A stretch of DNA of 64,000 bases from Aphanomyces cochlioides (GCA_019828595.1 JAHQRK010000009.1:1922001-1986000), one strand, 5' to 3'; positions 1 through 11,500 are shown, counted from the first letter of the stretch. Notes: a model not told the origin generated them from the letters alone. Program-made: numbers and translations.

Positions 1-1055
1 ACGTCTTCAAATCCAGGCTGGAAGCTCCTACAACCGCACGGTCAACGCCGTCAAGATGGAGCGCTTCCAGACTTGTCGTTGGCTGTCAGCGCGACGAGAG
101 ATGCGAGATGCCCGCCAGCGGATTCCCCACAGACGACAATTTTACTACCGGCAGAGCGACGTCAGCGGCGACATGGAGGAGGATGGACGGCGTACGTGGT
201 GTCGGCTTGGAGACGACTGTTGCCAGCTTGACGCAAGTACGCCAGCGCCCGCTTGCAGTCGATCAAGAGGTCAGGAAACGTCACGAACGGCACTTTGCGG
301 TAGTCCATGGCGCAAAACAACCAGCCCTTCTTGCCCATCTAGTCCATCATGAGAGCGTCTGAAGCGGCAAGGACGACGTACCGCGTGGAGGAAGACCGAC
401 GGGATGAACGTTTTCGAGCCGAGGATCCATCCGCCGCCGTGGATAAAGAGCAGAATCGGAGGCATGGCGCCGCACGCTTCGTGGCGGTAGATGTCCATGC
501 GCAGAGGATGCGGATGGCGCTCGCCGACCCAGCCGTACGTGACGGTTTGGATCGTTCCTGGGAACGACAGCGAGCATGGAATCGGATTCCAGAGCACCCA
601 CCAGTCGGTCCACGAGCGAGCGCCGATCTTCTTGCGCGCTTCAGGAGGCGACACGAGGCCGTACTTGATCATCGCGCGCTGTAAATGCTGCGCGCTGGTG
701 AAATTCGACCGCACGGCTTGGACCAAAAGGCCCACGACCGCGAGATGAAGCGACGTCAAGCCCGCTTGCGTCCACGTTGCCGACGGCTGCTTAAGGTACT
801 TGGCGACAGTCGTAGAGAGTCCGATTGCATTGCCAAGGAGGAAAAGATGCGCGTATTCGCCAGTGAGCATCTGCCAGAAGAACCCTTCCATGCCCTACAC
901 GACCGACTGCAATCAAGATGGAGAAGACGTTGAATATGTACCTCGAGGACGGGCGATCGTCTCTGCGTTTTCTGGGCGAGCCGCAGCATGCAGACCAAGT
1001 AGACCAAGTAGATCGCATTCGACCGCGACACGGTCATGCTTGTCATGCTGCTCAA
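1..1055 (-). CDS. alpha/beta hydrolase (carboxylesterase/lipase-like), partial
   Basis: Alpha/beta-hydrolase fold-3 enzyme, probably an ester hydrolase. I read five exons: 1055-942, 894-382, 338-196, 144-73 and 27-1, separated by introns of 43 to 51 bp that all start GT, end TAG and keep the frame. The N-terminus (about residues 10-110) is hydrophobic with likely membrane segments. The oxyanion motif HGGGW lies near residue 190, followed by KKGWLFCAMDYR, and the nucleophile elbow GESAGG (Ser about 265) spans the fourth exon, then FQPGFED. These are the family's hallmarks. The catalytic Asp and His would lie beyond the left edge, so the gene is cut by the window. It is divergent from the START gene. 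The exact substrate cannot be read from sequence; confidence in the fold is high. Confidence 0.85.
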
Positions 1056-2296
1056 CCACTCTTTGTAAGTGCGGATTGGTCGGTCAAGGACTCCACTGGA
1101 TTACTTCCCAGCCAACATCCGACAGAGATTGCTTCAATGTCGCTGTTTAGAGCTGGAAGGAAGGCGAAACAACGCGCTGAGAGAGGATATAAAGGCGCGC
1201 GCGCTGTATTGGAATCACAGAGAGAGCGGTCCAAGTCGGCGCCTCTCGATGGCGTTGGCCAGTCGGAGGATCATTCTTGTATGATCACGGACATCATTGA
1301 GAGGACCAACAATAAAAATATTCCAAAATGTATTGCATTTGGTTCAAATTTTGAAAAATTTATTTCATTGCGAAGAATTCCATAGTGACATTCATATGAA
1401 TTCTCTCCAGTGCAATCATTTTGGCCTCCTCGATGCTGTCATGTTCTATCAGCAGAGTTCACAGGAAAGACTGAAATCCATCGACCGCGCCGCCGCCGCC
1501 GCCTCTTCTCTTCCATGGCTGAGAGGGGAAGACGATGGCAAATACTGTCTGTAGAATGGAATGTAAATGGGCGCCATCTAGCCACTCGTGGTGGGGAAAG
1601 CACTCGCTTTCGCCTCCAGGAGGTCGCACGATCACGAACTCTGGACTTGACAGTCTCGCCGTCCATTACTGCCTCGCTCCCCCGTCATGCTCGTGGCATG
1701 CCAAGTCTCTCTCTTGCTGAAAAGACGACGACGACGACGACGGGCTCCACGCCGCTCCTTTCGCCAACTTTCAAGTCGCCGCCAAAGCTGCCGTCCTCCC
1801 ATTTGTTACACCGGTGATGGATGACACATGGACATTGACAGCGGGATCGCGGCAGTGCACTCTCTGCTTGATTCAAAGAGGAGCAAGCCATGGTAGTCAG
1901 TCATGCGCTGCCTTGTCTATCCATCGGCATGGGTCTTCGCAAGTTGGAGCGCTCCTGGTACAGTGTAGAATGTCGAAATGGTACCGTAGATGGACGCATA
2001 CTGTGCACCGCTGGAATGGGTGATGGTTGCCACTCGTCGACAAAGATTTTGCGACCTTGAGAGACGACCGCCGCCGCTGCGCTCGTCCAGAGCGATGAAC
2101 GAGATGTATATACCTTTCAGAGCGCTCTCTCTGTGGCCCAGAAGCGTCGTCGTTCAAGTGTATGTCGACGGAGTGACAGCGAGCAGACGGCGTCGTGAGT
2201 CCGTTTCTGGCCCTTGACGGTCCAGTCTTTGTCCACTTGACGCAAATGTCTACCGAGGAGTGAGTGGGTCGAAGCATCATTGTTCCTTTTGCCGCC
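1056..2296. other. intergenic region between divergent genes, possible unassigned 5' exons
   Basis: No convincing gene seen. It contains short trinucleotide tracts (GCC near 1487-1502 and GAC near 1723-1742). Open frames here on both strands lack recognisable motifs. Part of 1990-2280 could hold upstream exons of the START gene, because that protein looks short at its N-terminus, but no splice join is compelling. Confidence 0.4.
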
Positions 2297-3376
2297 ATGG
2301 CTCCTCCTCTCTCGTATGCCAAGACGACGGCGCTTGTCCGTCTCGCCCGCACGAATGCCGTGGACCTCGTCCGCCGCACGCGATTGCTCCATGATCCAGC
2401 GCACTGGCAATTCGTCTCGATGAACGGCCCGATCTCAATCTTCAAGAGCGCGTCGTCAGCGCTGTCGTCGTGGACATTCTGCGCATCGATCCAAGTCGCG
2501 GGCACGATCGACCAAGCGAGCATGTGTGTGCGAGAAGTGCCCGACTCGTGCTTGTACACCCTCGCGACGGGAACACCGACCCATCCAACGCAGCTCATGC
2601 AAGTCATTTGGCTTGTCTTGCCGTCGTTCCTTGGACCGCTGGCGCGGCCGCGCGATGTCTGCGCCGTTGAGGTATTGCAGCAAGCGCACGGCAAATGTTG
2701 AAGTGTTGACTTGTAGAACCAGCATGAGTTTCAAATCGACGGCAAGCGCGGCTGGCTCCGCGTCGTCACGTCGGTCGAGATCCCCATCGTGTGTCCTCCC
2801 AGTCCGCGCCACGTCCGCGCGGATCTCGTCCAGTCGGGCTTTGTCGTGACGGAGTCCAAGCTGCCAGGCTTTGTCCAGATCAACTACATGGTCCAGCTCA
2901 ATCCGCGAGGGATGCTCACGCCTGGCCTCGCCGCGCTCAGCGTCAAAAGACTCTGCGTCTATCAGCTCAAAGCGGCGCTCCATCGCTTGCAGAGCTCGCA
3001 ATTCCAGTCGCCGTCCTACAGCCACACATCGCCAGTCGACTGCGACGGATGCTACAGCCTTGTCGACGCCAGTCGGCGGCGGTTGTGCCCCCATTGTTAC
3101 TCTCAAGTACGTCGCTTTCCCTCTGCCTTGACCTAACTTGTCTAGTTTGCTTCTGAGAGGAAAAGCAGCGTCGTGCTCGACAAAGTCCAAGTCGGCGTCC
3201 AGAATGGTGCCGTCCAACTCGGCCAGCTCGGGTCGATCCAACTCATGGCTCTGGCGACGGAGCGCACCACGCCTTGGGATCTCAAACTCTCCGACAGCAC
3301 CCGAGCCGCGGGGCCTCTCAGTCGCGCGGCATTCGACTTGGAGTACGTCGAGCAGTACAGCCAGAACGGCAAGTAG
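2297..3376 (+). CDS. START-domain protein with C-terminal zinc-binding motif
   Basis: Lipid-transfer START-like protein of the type greatly expanded in oomycetes. Exons 2297-2671, 2717-3106 and 3146-3376 (introns 45 and 39 bp) give 331 aa. The START region runs from about residue 40 to 225: it includes SSWTFCASIQVAGTIDQ, CLYTLATGTPTHP, RPRDVCAVE and, after intron 1, GKRGWLRVVTSVEIPI and GFVVTESKLPGF. After the domain comes CDGC...CPHC (about residues 235-255), a small zinc-binding knuckle like the degenerate FYVE fingers that often follow START in oomycetes. The start ATG at 2297 has a strong context (GCCGCC before it). The first half of the domain looks shorter than usual, so an upstream exon or a truncation is possible. 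Confidence 0.7.
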
Positions 3377-3976
3377 CAGCGCCGCCCCACAGTCGTCGGT
3401 CCTTCATATTCCTGTATCACTAATGTAAGAATGTCGAAATCTTCTCCAAACGACGCAGCGAGACTTCTTCCCTGCAGCAACGCGCTCTCAGTACGTCTGC
3501 TAGATGGCGTCGGAGCCTTCTCATTCAAGCTGCGAATCTACTGGAGCCCCCCATCGTCGGATTTCAACCCCAGTCGCCGAGGATTTTCACACGGACCTCC
3601 ATCAGCTTCAATGGGAAACTCTTCCCACCCCCGCGCTTAATTTTGCCGTCCCTCGGGGGTTCATGATGCAACGCATGAGCGCCGCCGTCGATCGGCCTCA
3701 ACTTCTCGTCGCCATGCCGTTGAAAGTGTGGTCTTGAGGCTAAAAACTCCATTTTGACGACAGTGACAAGCTTGATATTCGTTCCTGGACGACTAGACGA
3801 CGCCATGCGCAGGTCTGGACACTCTCCAAGCGTCATTTCAACGCGCCACGCCTCGGAAACGACCGCCGCCGCAGGTTCTTGGCCTCCTCGCCTGGTCCCC
3901 TAAACCTACTGGGCATCGCTGGCCAAGTGCAACATTCTCGACAGCATCGTGGACCGTCCGTGGCGGCGACGTTGCG
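3377..3976. other. intergenic region, nothing recognised
   Basis: About 600 bp between the START gene and the peptidase gene. Several short frames are open on both strands, which is expected at this GC content, but none shows a family motif or consistent splice structure. Confidence 0.4.
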
Positions 3977-6619
3977 ATGGATTTGGACTTGAATCGATGG
4001 AAAGGAAGTGCGGCAGACTACGCTCGAGCGAATTCTCTAGCAGATCTCGTCGGCGGGACGGTCTTGAATGAATATCTCCAGCCGTCGTGGAGCCGCGACG
4101 GGTCCAAGCTCTGGTTTGTCAAGAACGTCCGCGGCGGCGGCCAAGAAATCCACGTCGTGGACATCCACACCGGCGTTCAGGTAATCGACCACGACGCTCT
4201 CCACGCAGCATTGCTCTCATACTTGATCCACTCCGGCAAGGAAGACGTCGTCGCGATTCAATTCCACCAAGTCGAACCCGTTCAGGACGACTTGTCCGTC
4301 CTCCGCTTCCGACTCGACGCCGCTGTCGACTTGCCGTGGCTTCACATCGACCTCGCAACGTACAGTATCACTGAAGAAAACTCTACTTCGACTCCAGACG
4401 CTGCATCTTCGTCGTCGTCGGCGGTCAAGCCCATGGTGTCGGAATGGGGCGGCGGCGACACGACCGTCGAGTTTGTCAACGAATGTCCATATCCCCTCGA
4501 AGTTTTATGGATCGACGGCGACGGTACGGCGCTTCCTTGCATCTCTTCCAGCGCCCCCAGCTCAGCGTTTCCGTAGGCAAACCATCGAAATACCACGACG
4601 TGAAGCCGAGCAATCGCGTCGAGCAGCACACATTTGTCGGCCACGTCTGGTGCTTCCGCCACAGTTTGACGCGGCAGATCATCGCGTGGCACCGCGCCGG
4701 CAGCCTTGAGCGCATCCGCATCCAAGGCGTCAACTCGATTGAGCTCTCGGCGCTGCGTTCCCGCGCCGCCAAACCCGCGCAGACCAAGGACTTCAACCTC
4801 TTCCACGACGGCGTCCAGCTCACATTTGACGGCACCGCGGACGCGCGCTACGAAGACGTCGTCGTCTCCCCCAACGGCGCGTACATTGCGTGCTTCAAAG
4901 TCGTCGAGCCTTCGGTATTTCCATCGCCTTCTCCACGCTGAATGACGCGGCGATTCTGTAGGAAACGCGGCAATTGACGCTCATTGAGTATTGTCCGTCC
5001 GATTCGATCCACCCGAAAGTCCAGAAGAAAGACTACGCCAAGCCCGGCGACGCCATGGCGCAGATCCTTCCCATCCTGATCCACATTGAGGTACGTTCTC
5101 TCTCCGTCGCGGCGTCTCATCGGCGCGGCATTTCTAGTCCAAGCGGCAAATTCCACTCACGACAGAGCTCTGCGAGACGCCGTACAGCATGACGCAACTC
5201 GCCTGGCACGTCTCGAGCAACTATTTTACCTTTGTCTACAATCCGCGCGGCCACAAGTTCCTCCATCTCGTCGCCGTCGATGCCGACACGGGCTGCGTCC
5301 GCCTTGTCGTCGAAGAAACGTCGCCGACGTTCGTCTTCCACACCAACTGCTTCATCCACCACATTCCCGACTCGAATGAGCTCATTTGGACGTCCGACCG
5401 GTCGGGATTCCGCCACTTGTACCTCTACTTGTTGCCGTCGCGCTTGGACGAGCTCCAGGACGAGCCGCTTGTCGCGATGGAGCTCACTGCAGGCGACTTT
5501 GTCGTGCGCAAAGTCGTCGACGTCGACCACGACCGGCGCCGCCTCCTCGTTGCCGTCGCGGGCGCCCAAGTTGACGCCGAAGACCCATACCATCTCCACT
5601 ACATGTTTGTCCACTTGGACAAGAACGAGCCGATTCTGCTCACGTTTGCCGCCGCGTGCCACGACCCGCCGGCGTTCTCCCCCGACAAGAGCGTCTACCT
5701 CGATCGGTTTTCCCGCGTCGACTTGGCGCCCACGACTCAACTCCGCCGCGCGATCGACGGCAGCTTGATCTGCGTCCTCGACCAAGCCGACGTGTCCGCG
5801 CTCGTGGCCACGGGATGGAGCTTTCCGCAGCGTCTGGCGTTCCCAGGACGCGACCACCACACGCTCATCTACGGCATGGTGGTCTTCCCGCTCCACTACG
5901 ACCACACGACGCCGCTCCACCTCGTTGAGCACATCTACGCCGGTCCGCACGACGCCTTTGTCCCGAAGCGCTTTGGTCTCCACTTGGAGATGCTCAAGCT
6001 AGCCGAGCTTGGGTTTTGCGTCGTCCAGATCGACGGCATGGGCACGGCGCATCGCTCCAAGGCGTTCCACGACGTCTGTCATCGGAATCTCATCGACAGC
6101 GGCCTTCCTGACCGCAAACTTTGGATCCAGTCGCTCGCGCACATCTTCCCGCTCGACATTTCTCGCGGCGTCGGCATCTACGGCGGCTCCGCAGGCGGTC
6201 AGAGCGCTGTCGCCGCTCTATTGACGCATGGAGATCTCTACACGGTCGCCGTCGCCGACTGCGGCTGCCACGACAACCGCGTGGACAAACTCTGGTGGAA
6301 CGAACTCTGGATGGGCGTTCCCATCGAAGACGACGACGCCGTCTACAAGGCCAACGCCAATGCCACGCACGCCGCCAAGTTGATGCCCCACCAGCGTCTG
6401 CTGCTCGTCGTCGGCATGCTCGACGACAACGTCGACCCCGCGTGCACGTTCCAGCTCGTCCAAGCGTTCATCGACGCCGACAAGGACGTCGACTTGGTCT
6501 GTTTTCCCAAAGGCGGCCATGGCGCCGGCGGCAGTCGACACGGCACCCGACGGCGCCTCGACTACTTTGTCCGGCACTTGAAGCGCGTCGAGCCGCGGCA
6601 GACTTATAGCGCGGTGTAA
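3977..6619 (+). CDS. dipeptidyl peptidase IV-like serine peptidase (S9B)
   Basis: Prolyl-oligopeptidase-family exopeptidase expected to release N-terminal dipeptides. Four exons (3977-4523, 4577-4914, 4962-5090, 5138-6619) with introns of 53, 47 and 47 bp give 831 aa. An N-terminal eight-bladed propeller region (about 1-560, with repeats such as YLQPSWSRDGSKLWFV and DVVVSPNGAYIACF) is followed by the catalytic alpha/beta-hydrolase domain. The nucleophile is in YGGSAGGQSA (Ser about 689), the acid in GMLDDNVDP (Asp about 767) and the base in GGHGAGG (His about 799), so the triad is complete. No signal peptide or membrane anchor is visible at the chosen start, which suggests a cytosolic DPP8/9-like enzyme rather than a membrane DPP4; that is inference. 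It is convergent with the phosphatase gene, with 84 bp between the stop codons. Confidence 0.92.
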
Positions 6620-6703
6620 TGCTAATCCAGAGCCGTCCATGGCGTCTCGACGGTAGCGGCGGCGCTAGATAGCGCCAAGAACGATGAAAATACTCCAACA
6701 ACT

Positions 6704-8281
6704 TTAGATTATCACGGCGGCCAGCATCACCACGACGATGGACATCGCAGTCGGCGCTAGTGTCGAGCTACTGCTCTTTGCTGTAGTGGATGGCGTCGAC
6801 GCGCCGCCGCTGGATGGCGCGGTGGAGCCTCCAGCGGCGGTGTCATTTGACGATAAACTTGTCTTGGGTGCTCCCGTCGGGTCGGCGATGGCTTTTCCCG
6901 TGGGCACGGGATCCGCGACGTCCTTCTTTGCGAAATCCACCGAGTCGGCCAGCGTCCACACGGTCGTGGAAGGATTCATGCCGCCAGGAGAGTCCGTCGC
7001 CGCTTGGCCCCACGTCCAGGAGAGCTTGTCCGCCGCGACTTTGAGGTAGCCGTAGCCATACTCGTTGATGTTCTTGCGGAGTTTAAAGACGGGATCGAGG
7101 CCGACTTGCGACGGCGGGCGGATAAATTCGTTGTTGCCCGCCGCGCCTGTGATAATGAACGGCGGCATCGTGTACTTGCCGATCGGCGTCGCGTCGACGC
7201 TGTAGTAGGCATGTTCATGGCCGAAAAACATGAGATCGACGCTGTACTTGTCGAGGAGCGGGAGGATCTGCGCGGCGAACAAGTTGTTTGGCTTCGTGAC
7301 CGAGTTGGGGATATGGTTGGGCGGGCGGTGACCGCACAGGACGACGAACGGCGTCGCGCGGCGCTTCACGCGGCTTAAATCGTACTCGAGCCACGCCGCT
7401 TGGTCCTCCTGCGCCTTCTTCCGCGCTTCCTCCGATGGTTTCCAGAGGCCATCGTCGGCTTGCGTCATATACGCCTCGTCGCCGTACACTTCCGTGTCCA
7501 TGACAACAAAATGCACCAAGCCAGAGTTGAAGCTGTAGAAGCGATTCGACATGGAGCCGCTCGCCGCGCCGACGCCGCTGATCTGCCCCGCAAAGCGCTT
7601 GAGATAGTTGGGCATCGCGCCAAACGCCGCGTACTGCATCTCGTGCTACATGGACAAAGCGCTGAGTGCGATCAACGCGTGGGAACATGGACGTACGTTG
7701 CCAATCGTGGTCTGCATCGGCACGACGGACGTGATCGGCTCGAGCTGCTGCATGTACTGGTCGCCGTTCAACTCGACAAGCTCATACGCGAGATCGCCAA
7801 TGTTGAGAATGCCGCCGTACAAGTTGTTCTCCAAGTCCTGCTTGAGCGCCGTGAGTGTAATCCCCGACGCTTTCTTGAGCGCGGCAGTGCCCATGTCGCC
7901 AAAGATCACCCACGACGTGATCGCGACCGACGGCGTAAACGACTTGGCGCTCGACGAAGAGGACGTCAAGTCGTAGTACACGGGCGCACCGGGTTTCAAG
8001 TTGGACAAGCGCGCATTCCAGCACTGGACCGATGTGTTGGACGTCACGACAACGTTGCCAGAGGACGTGCCGGTCGCTTTCAGCGTCAGTTGGTCCTTGG
8101 CCGTGCCATAGTAGACGACCGACGCAGTCGCATCGACTCCAGTGACCCAGTCGAGCATGTAATCGCCTGAACCATCGCCAGCGAGACTGAGATGGAACTG
8201 CGGCGTGGTGGGACTTGCTCCAGCGACCACTTGGACGACAAAGCTCGCGGCGACAGCGGCAAAAACTGCAAGCAGCATCAT
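6704..8281 (-). CDS. purple acid phosphatase-like metallophosphoesterase, secreted, possible GPI anchor
   Basis: Binuclear-metal phosphatase, probably acting outside the cell on phosphate esters. Two exons (8281-7697, 7645-6704; intron 51 bp) give 508 aa. Residues 1-22 form a signal peptide ending near VVAGA. A fibronectin-like N-domain (about 25-115) precedes the phosphatase core with metal ligands GDMG (Asp 129), GDLAYE (Asp 163), GNHE (Asn 195/His 196, split by the intron), CGHRPP (His about 301) and GHEHAYY (His about 338 and 340). The set is complete. The C-terminus is a Ser/Thr-rich stretch followed by about 15 hydrophobic residues (SIVVVMLAAVII), which fits a GPI-anchor signal or membrane tail. 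It is the last gene of the GC-rich block; the neighbouring repeat begins 127 bp upstream. Confidence 0.92.
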
Positions 8282-8407
8282 GAGATGTCCGAATTACCTA
8301 GTGACGATAGCAACGTTGCGTCACCCAAGTCGAAAAAATCAAGTGCCAAAGCCACGCCTCTCCGTCCATGGCGTTAGCAACGTTCATTTGAAAGTTCCAG
8401 GCATATA

Positions 8408-8861
8408 CCGTATTTCCCGTAAGGTTGTCACCACGAATGATTTTCGAAAATGGTGACAAGTCCAAAGGAAATCAGATATCAAACGAGGTACATTTGATTG
8501 GGTAAAAATTAGACTTATTTACCAATCATATTACTACCATGAACACTTCGCAGTCGTATGTCGACTTTACGAGTGGCTGACTCCAGTTTGGGAGAATGAA
8601 AACCTGCAACGCTCATTTGGGTCCAGGTTTGTCGACTGCAACGCATGAACACGACAAATTTATGGCCCTGGTATCTAATTGAGCCATTGCATTTCTTCCA
8701 ATAAGATCTGACTGGTGACAACTCAAGGGGAACTCCGAAAAATTTCATCAGATTGTATTATAAATGTATACTATACATTTGTATGAATCATTTAAATAAT
8801 TATATCAGTGGTGACAACTCAATGGGAAAAAATAGTGGTGACAACCTTACAGGAAATACGG
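8408..8861. repeat. 454-bp repeat unit, left copy (own 27-bp terminal inverted repeats)
   Basis: The unit starts CCGTATTTCCCGTAAGG and ends with the near-perfect reverse complement CCTTACAGGAAATACGG. It is flanked by TA on both sides (8406-8407 and 8862-8863). The motif GGTGACAA, in either orientation, recurs at least five times inside it. An inverted, slightly truncated copy lies at 16545-16962 with only scattered differences. A 77-codon reading frame on the minus strand (8515-8748) is kept in both copies with only a few changes. It may be a MITE, or the long terminal repeat of the 8.5-kb element it bounds. Confidence 0.85.
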
Positions 8862-9316
8862 TATTGGACTTACTATAGAGTTTATCCTTAGGGAAAATGT
8901 CAAAATGTGTATTGTTTTTTTCACCCAATTTTGTATTTTTTACCAAAATCGAATTCGATTCCAAATCGATTCGATCATACTGAAGTCAAGTATAAATGGA
9001 AAGTATGGCACAAATTAATTACACGTGTGTCAGTGTGTGTTTTGCGTGAATTAGGTAAATACTCGATTCTGATTGGCTGAGCGATTTGCACATCGATTTG
9101 AAAAATCGATACATCGCACCCAAATGTGATATTCTTGTGTTTCTTTCACCATTAGGTGTGATTCTGGGGAATCACATTTTCCAAAATGTGAATTGTACTG
9201 TATTTGATTTAGCTTGATTTAAATATGACGTGTGTTTACACGTAGATTTCGAGTCAGATGTGATTTTCAATCATCATAGGCGTTTACAGCTCTGTGCTTG
9301 GCCATTTTGGGTTGAT
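8862..9316. other. AT-rich leader before the recombinase gene
   Basis: No gene seen. The stretch is AT-rich, with short palindromic pieces such as AATCGAATTCGATT near 8946 and CACATTTTCCAAAATGTG near 9172. It presumably holds the promoter of the recombinase gene. A diverged copy of the 8930-8980 part appears near 32800-32850. Confidence 0.4.
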
Positions 9317-11500
9317 ATGCCTCGAAAACGATCTGGGGAAGGAGCTTTGGGAGCAGAAGACGCAGCAGCCATAGCGGCGTCGTTGCGGGCAAAGCGTATT
9401 CGACCAAGCACGAAGAAGGCATATGACTCAAAGATGAATGAAATTCTGGCGTACGTCAAAACCAATTTTCCCGGTGTTTTCATGGATGACCAACCCCAAA
9501 TCCCGCTTCCTAAAGCTGCAATTTTATCATTCTTTGGCAACCTTGTAAAAGGTGCTCACGACTGCGATATGATGGACAGCTCTGTCGACAATCAAATCAT
9601 GTCGTTGTCTCATGTTGAAAGCTTTAGAAGTGCTCTTGTGAATTTCTACCGCAACAAGTCTATTGAGCTCCAACCTGATGTCAACGCTGAACTCAACTCA
9701 TTCCTTCAAGGTTATGCGAAAACAATCAATCAATTAAAGCAGCGAAGCTTGATAAAAGTTGCCGAAGGGAAAAGACATCTGAAGTCAAATGGATATTCAT
9801 TGATTGCCAATAAGCTCATGACACAAGTTCCATCATTGAAAGGTCAATCTTGGTCTGGAATCATTTTTTCTTGGAGTTTCTTCGTCATTATGTGGAATTT
9901 GATGAGTCGTTCAGATTCTATTGACAAAATTATGTTACAACATATTGAATTGTGTGAGGATGCATTGGTTATTGAAGAGCAGGGACACAAAGGTGATCAA
10001 ACTGGTGAATCCAAATACGGGATACACATGTATGCTAATCCTTATCAACCAGCACTTTGCCCTGTATTGGCTCTAGCGGTGCTTCTATTTGGTTATCCTG
10101 AACGTAGAAATGGTTTGTTTCAATTGTTTATTGGACCTGACAATAAATCACGTTTTGGCCGCAGCCTTCGCCAAGTTTTGTCAAAATTAAGCGACTATGA
10201 GCTTCAAGTGTTGGGTTGCCCCATCGGGGATATTGGAACACATAGCTTGCGCAAAGGGAGCAGTACGTTTGCTTTAGGACAAGTGAATGGCCCCAATCCT
10301 GTCTCTGTTTTTCTTCGAATGGGCCAAAGCCTCGGTCAACTGAAAGACAGATATATTCACGTCGGCGAGGGTGCCGATCAACTATGTGGTAGAATGGTTG
10401 CAGGATTGCCTTTCGATTCTGAGGAGTTCGGCGTATTGCCACCTCATTTCCCTCCAAGTCTGTCTGGCGAAATGAATCAGCAATATTGGAATCAAATTGT
10501 ATGCGGCTACGATCAATATCCCGCTGGAGCAAAAACCATCTTTCCATTTTTGTTAGCATCCCTTCTACATCATGAAGACTACTTACGAACAAATCTGAAC
10601 GAGAATCATCCAATATTTGTAGCCCGTGTGTTCACAAACAACCGACTTCTTCATCGTTTGCGTGGCCAAACAATCCTTGCCATTGCAGCATCTCCCATCG
10701 CTAATCTCAAAGCCACCGGCATACCGCCTCATTTGGCAATTGCAGGCAAAATAAAAAAATTGATTGAGACGCTCGGTTTGATGGAAACTCGGATTTGCAG
10801 TTTGGAATCCAGCTTGAAAATTGAGAGCGAGAAATTACTCCGTTCTATCAAAGACGATGTTCCCATTCTGGTCGCACAAGAGATTCGTAAGAGTTTAGTC
10901 GTTGAAGGTGCTGTGCCATTTTGTCTGCGAGATATGGATGGCCTACGTTCGGAATTATTTGCTTGCATTGATGCTAGGTTGACTGATTTCACGAATTGTC
11001 AATATCCAGTCCAAACTGCGACGTCTGAATTGAACGAGCCAGTCAACTTGGAGTGGAAGGCGTGGTGCTGGAACGATGGTTTGATTGCACACTGTGTCCC
11101 TGAGAATTGGGAATTTCCAGTCCTACTCACTGTTAAATCAATGTGGAATTTGTGGTTCTACGGCAACAAAACCTCTGGTATCCGTCCGTATCGATGCATC
11201 ACTAAGCGAGATTTGAACCATCAATATCATATGAGGCACACTAGAACGTCTATCGTTATGAAATCCTTGATTGACATTGCTGTAGAGAGAGCTCTGATTA
11301 GTGTTGGCCCAAAACGAGCTGCAAAAGCAATTTCCGATATGTCTATTGCAATGTCAGATGAACTCTTTGAAGCGGCGTACTCCGTGCTCATCCACAGGCT
11401 GTATCCCAGCTCTAATCCCAGTCGTGAGGAACATCTTACTTGCGGAACTATTTACAACCGCTTGGTCAAGTTCAAACGAAGCACGCAGCATCACTCATAA
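9317..11500 (+). CDS. Crypton-type tyrosine recombinase (YR) with GCR1_C-like C-terminus
   Basis: DNA-cutting and joining enzyme of Crypton transposons. It is 727 aa in a single exon. I take the ATG at 9317 (MPRKRSGEG); the frame stays open upstream without another ATG. An N-terminal SAM-like DNA-binding part (about 20-150) has RPSTKKAYDSKMNEIL. The catalytic domain shows the first Arg in LMSRSDS (Arg 198), the HxxR box in GTHSLRKGSS (His 309, Arg 312) and the nucleophile in LKDRYIHVG (Tyr 346), so all signature residues are present. Residues about 630-700 (ENWEFPVLLTVKSMWNLWF ... GIRPYRCITKRDL) resemble the GCR1_C DNA-binding domain that Cryptons share. Oomycete Cryptons belong to the CryptonS group by published classification; the assignment here is by motif only. 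Confidence 0.8.
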   Translation: MPRKRSGEGALGAEDAAAIAASLRAKRIRPSTKKAYDSKMNEILAYVKTNFPGVFMDDQPQIPLPKAAILSFFGNLVKGAHDCDMMDSSVDNQIMSLSHVESFRSALVNFYRNKSIELQPDVNAELNSFLQGYAKTINQLKQRSLIKVAEGKRHLKSNGYSLIANKLMTQVPSLKGQSWSGIIFSWSFFVIMWNLMSRSDSIDKIMLQHIELCEDALVIEEQGHKGDQTGESKYGIHMYANPYQPALCPVLALAVLLFGYPERRNGLFQLFIGPDNKSRFGRSLRQVLSKLSDYELQVLGCPIGDIGTHSLRKGSSTFALGQVNGPNPVSVFLRMGQSLGQLKDRYIHVGEGADQLCGRMVAGLPFDSEEFGVLPPHFPPSLSGEMNQQYWNQIVCGYDQYPAGAKTIFPFLLASLLHHEDYLRTNLNENHPIFVARVFTNNRLLHRLRGQTILAIAASPIANLKATGIPPHLAIAGKIKKLIETLGLMETRICSLESSLKIESEKLLRSIKDDVPILVAQEIRKSLVVEGAVPFCLRDMDGLRSELFACIDARLTDFTNCQYPVQTATSELNEPVNLEWKAWCWNDGLIAHCVPENWEFPVLLTVKSMWNLWFYGNKTSGIRPYRCITKRDLNHQYHMRHTRTSIVMKSLIDIAVERALISVGPKRAAKAISDMSIAMSDELFEAAYSVLIHRLYPSSNPSREEHLTCGTIYNRLVKFKRSTQHHS

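Noticed and set aside
1410..1817. 135-codon plus-strand frame with poly-Thr run
   Set aside because: Driven by a GAC/ACG repeat; no motif and competing frames on the other strand.
1897..2694. 265-codon minus-strand frame
   Set aside because: Overlaps the START gene start and contains no recognisable domain.
2456..3241. 261-codon minus-strand frame opposite the START gene
   Set aside because: It is the shadow of the GC-rich plus-strand exons. Its sequence is Arg/Asp-rich low-information text without motifs, while the plus strand gives a spliced START protein.
5117..5983. 288-codon minus-strand frame inside the peptidase gene
   Set aside because: Antisense shadow of the catalytic exon; Val/Glu/Arg-rich with no family signature.
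7400..8170. 256-codon plus-strand frame opposite the phosphatase
   Set aside because: Antisense shadow; the minus strand carries every metal-binding motif of the phosphatase.
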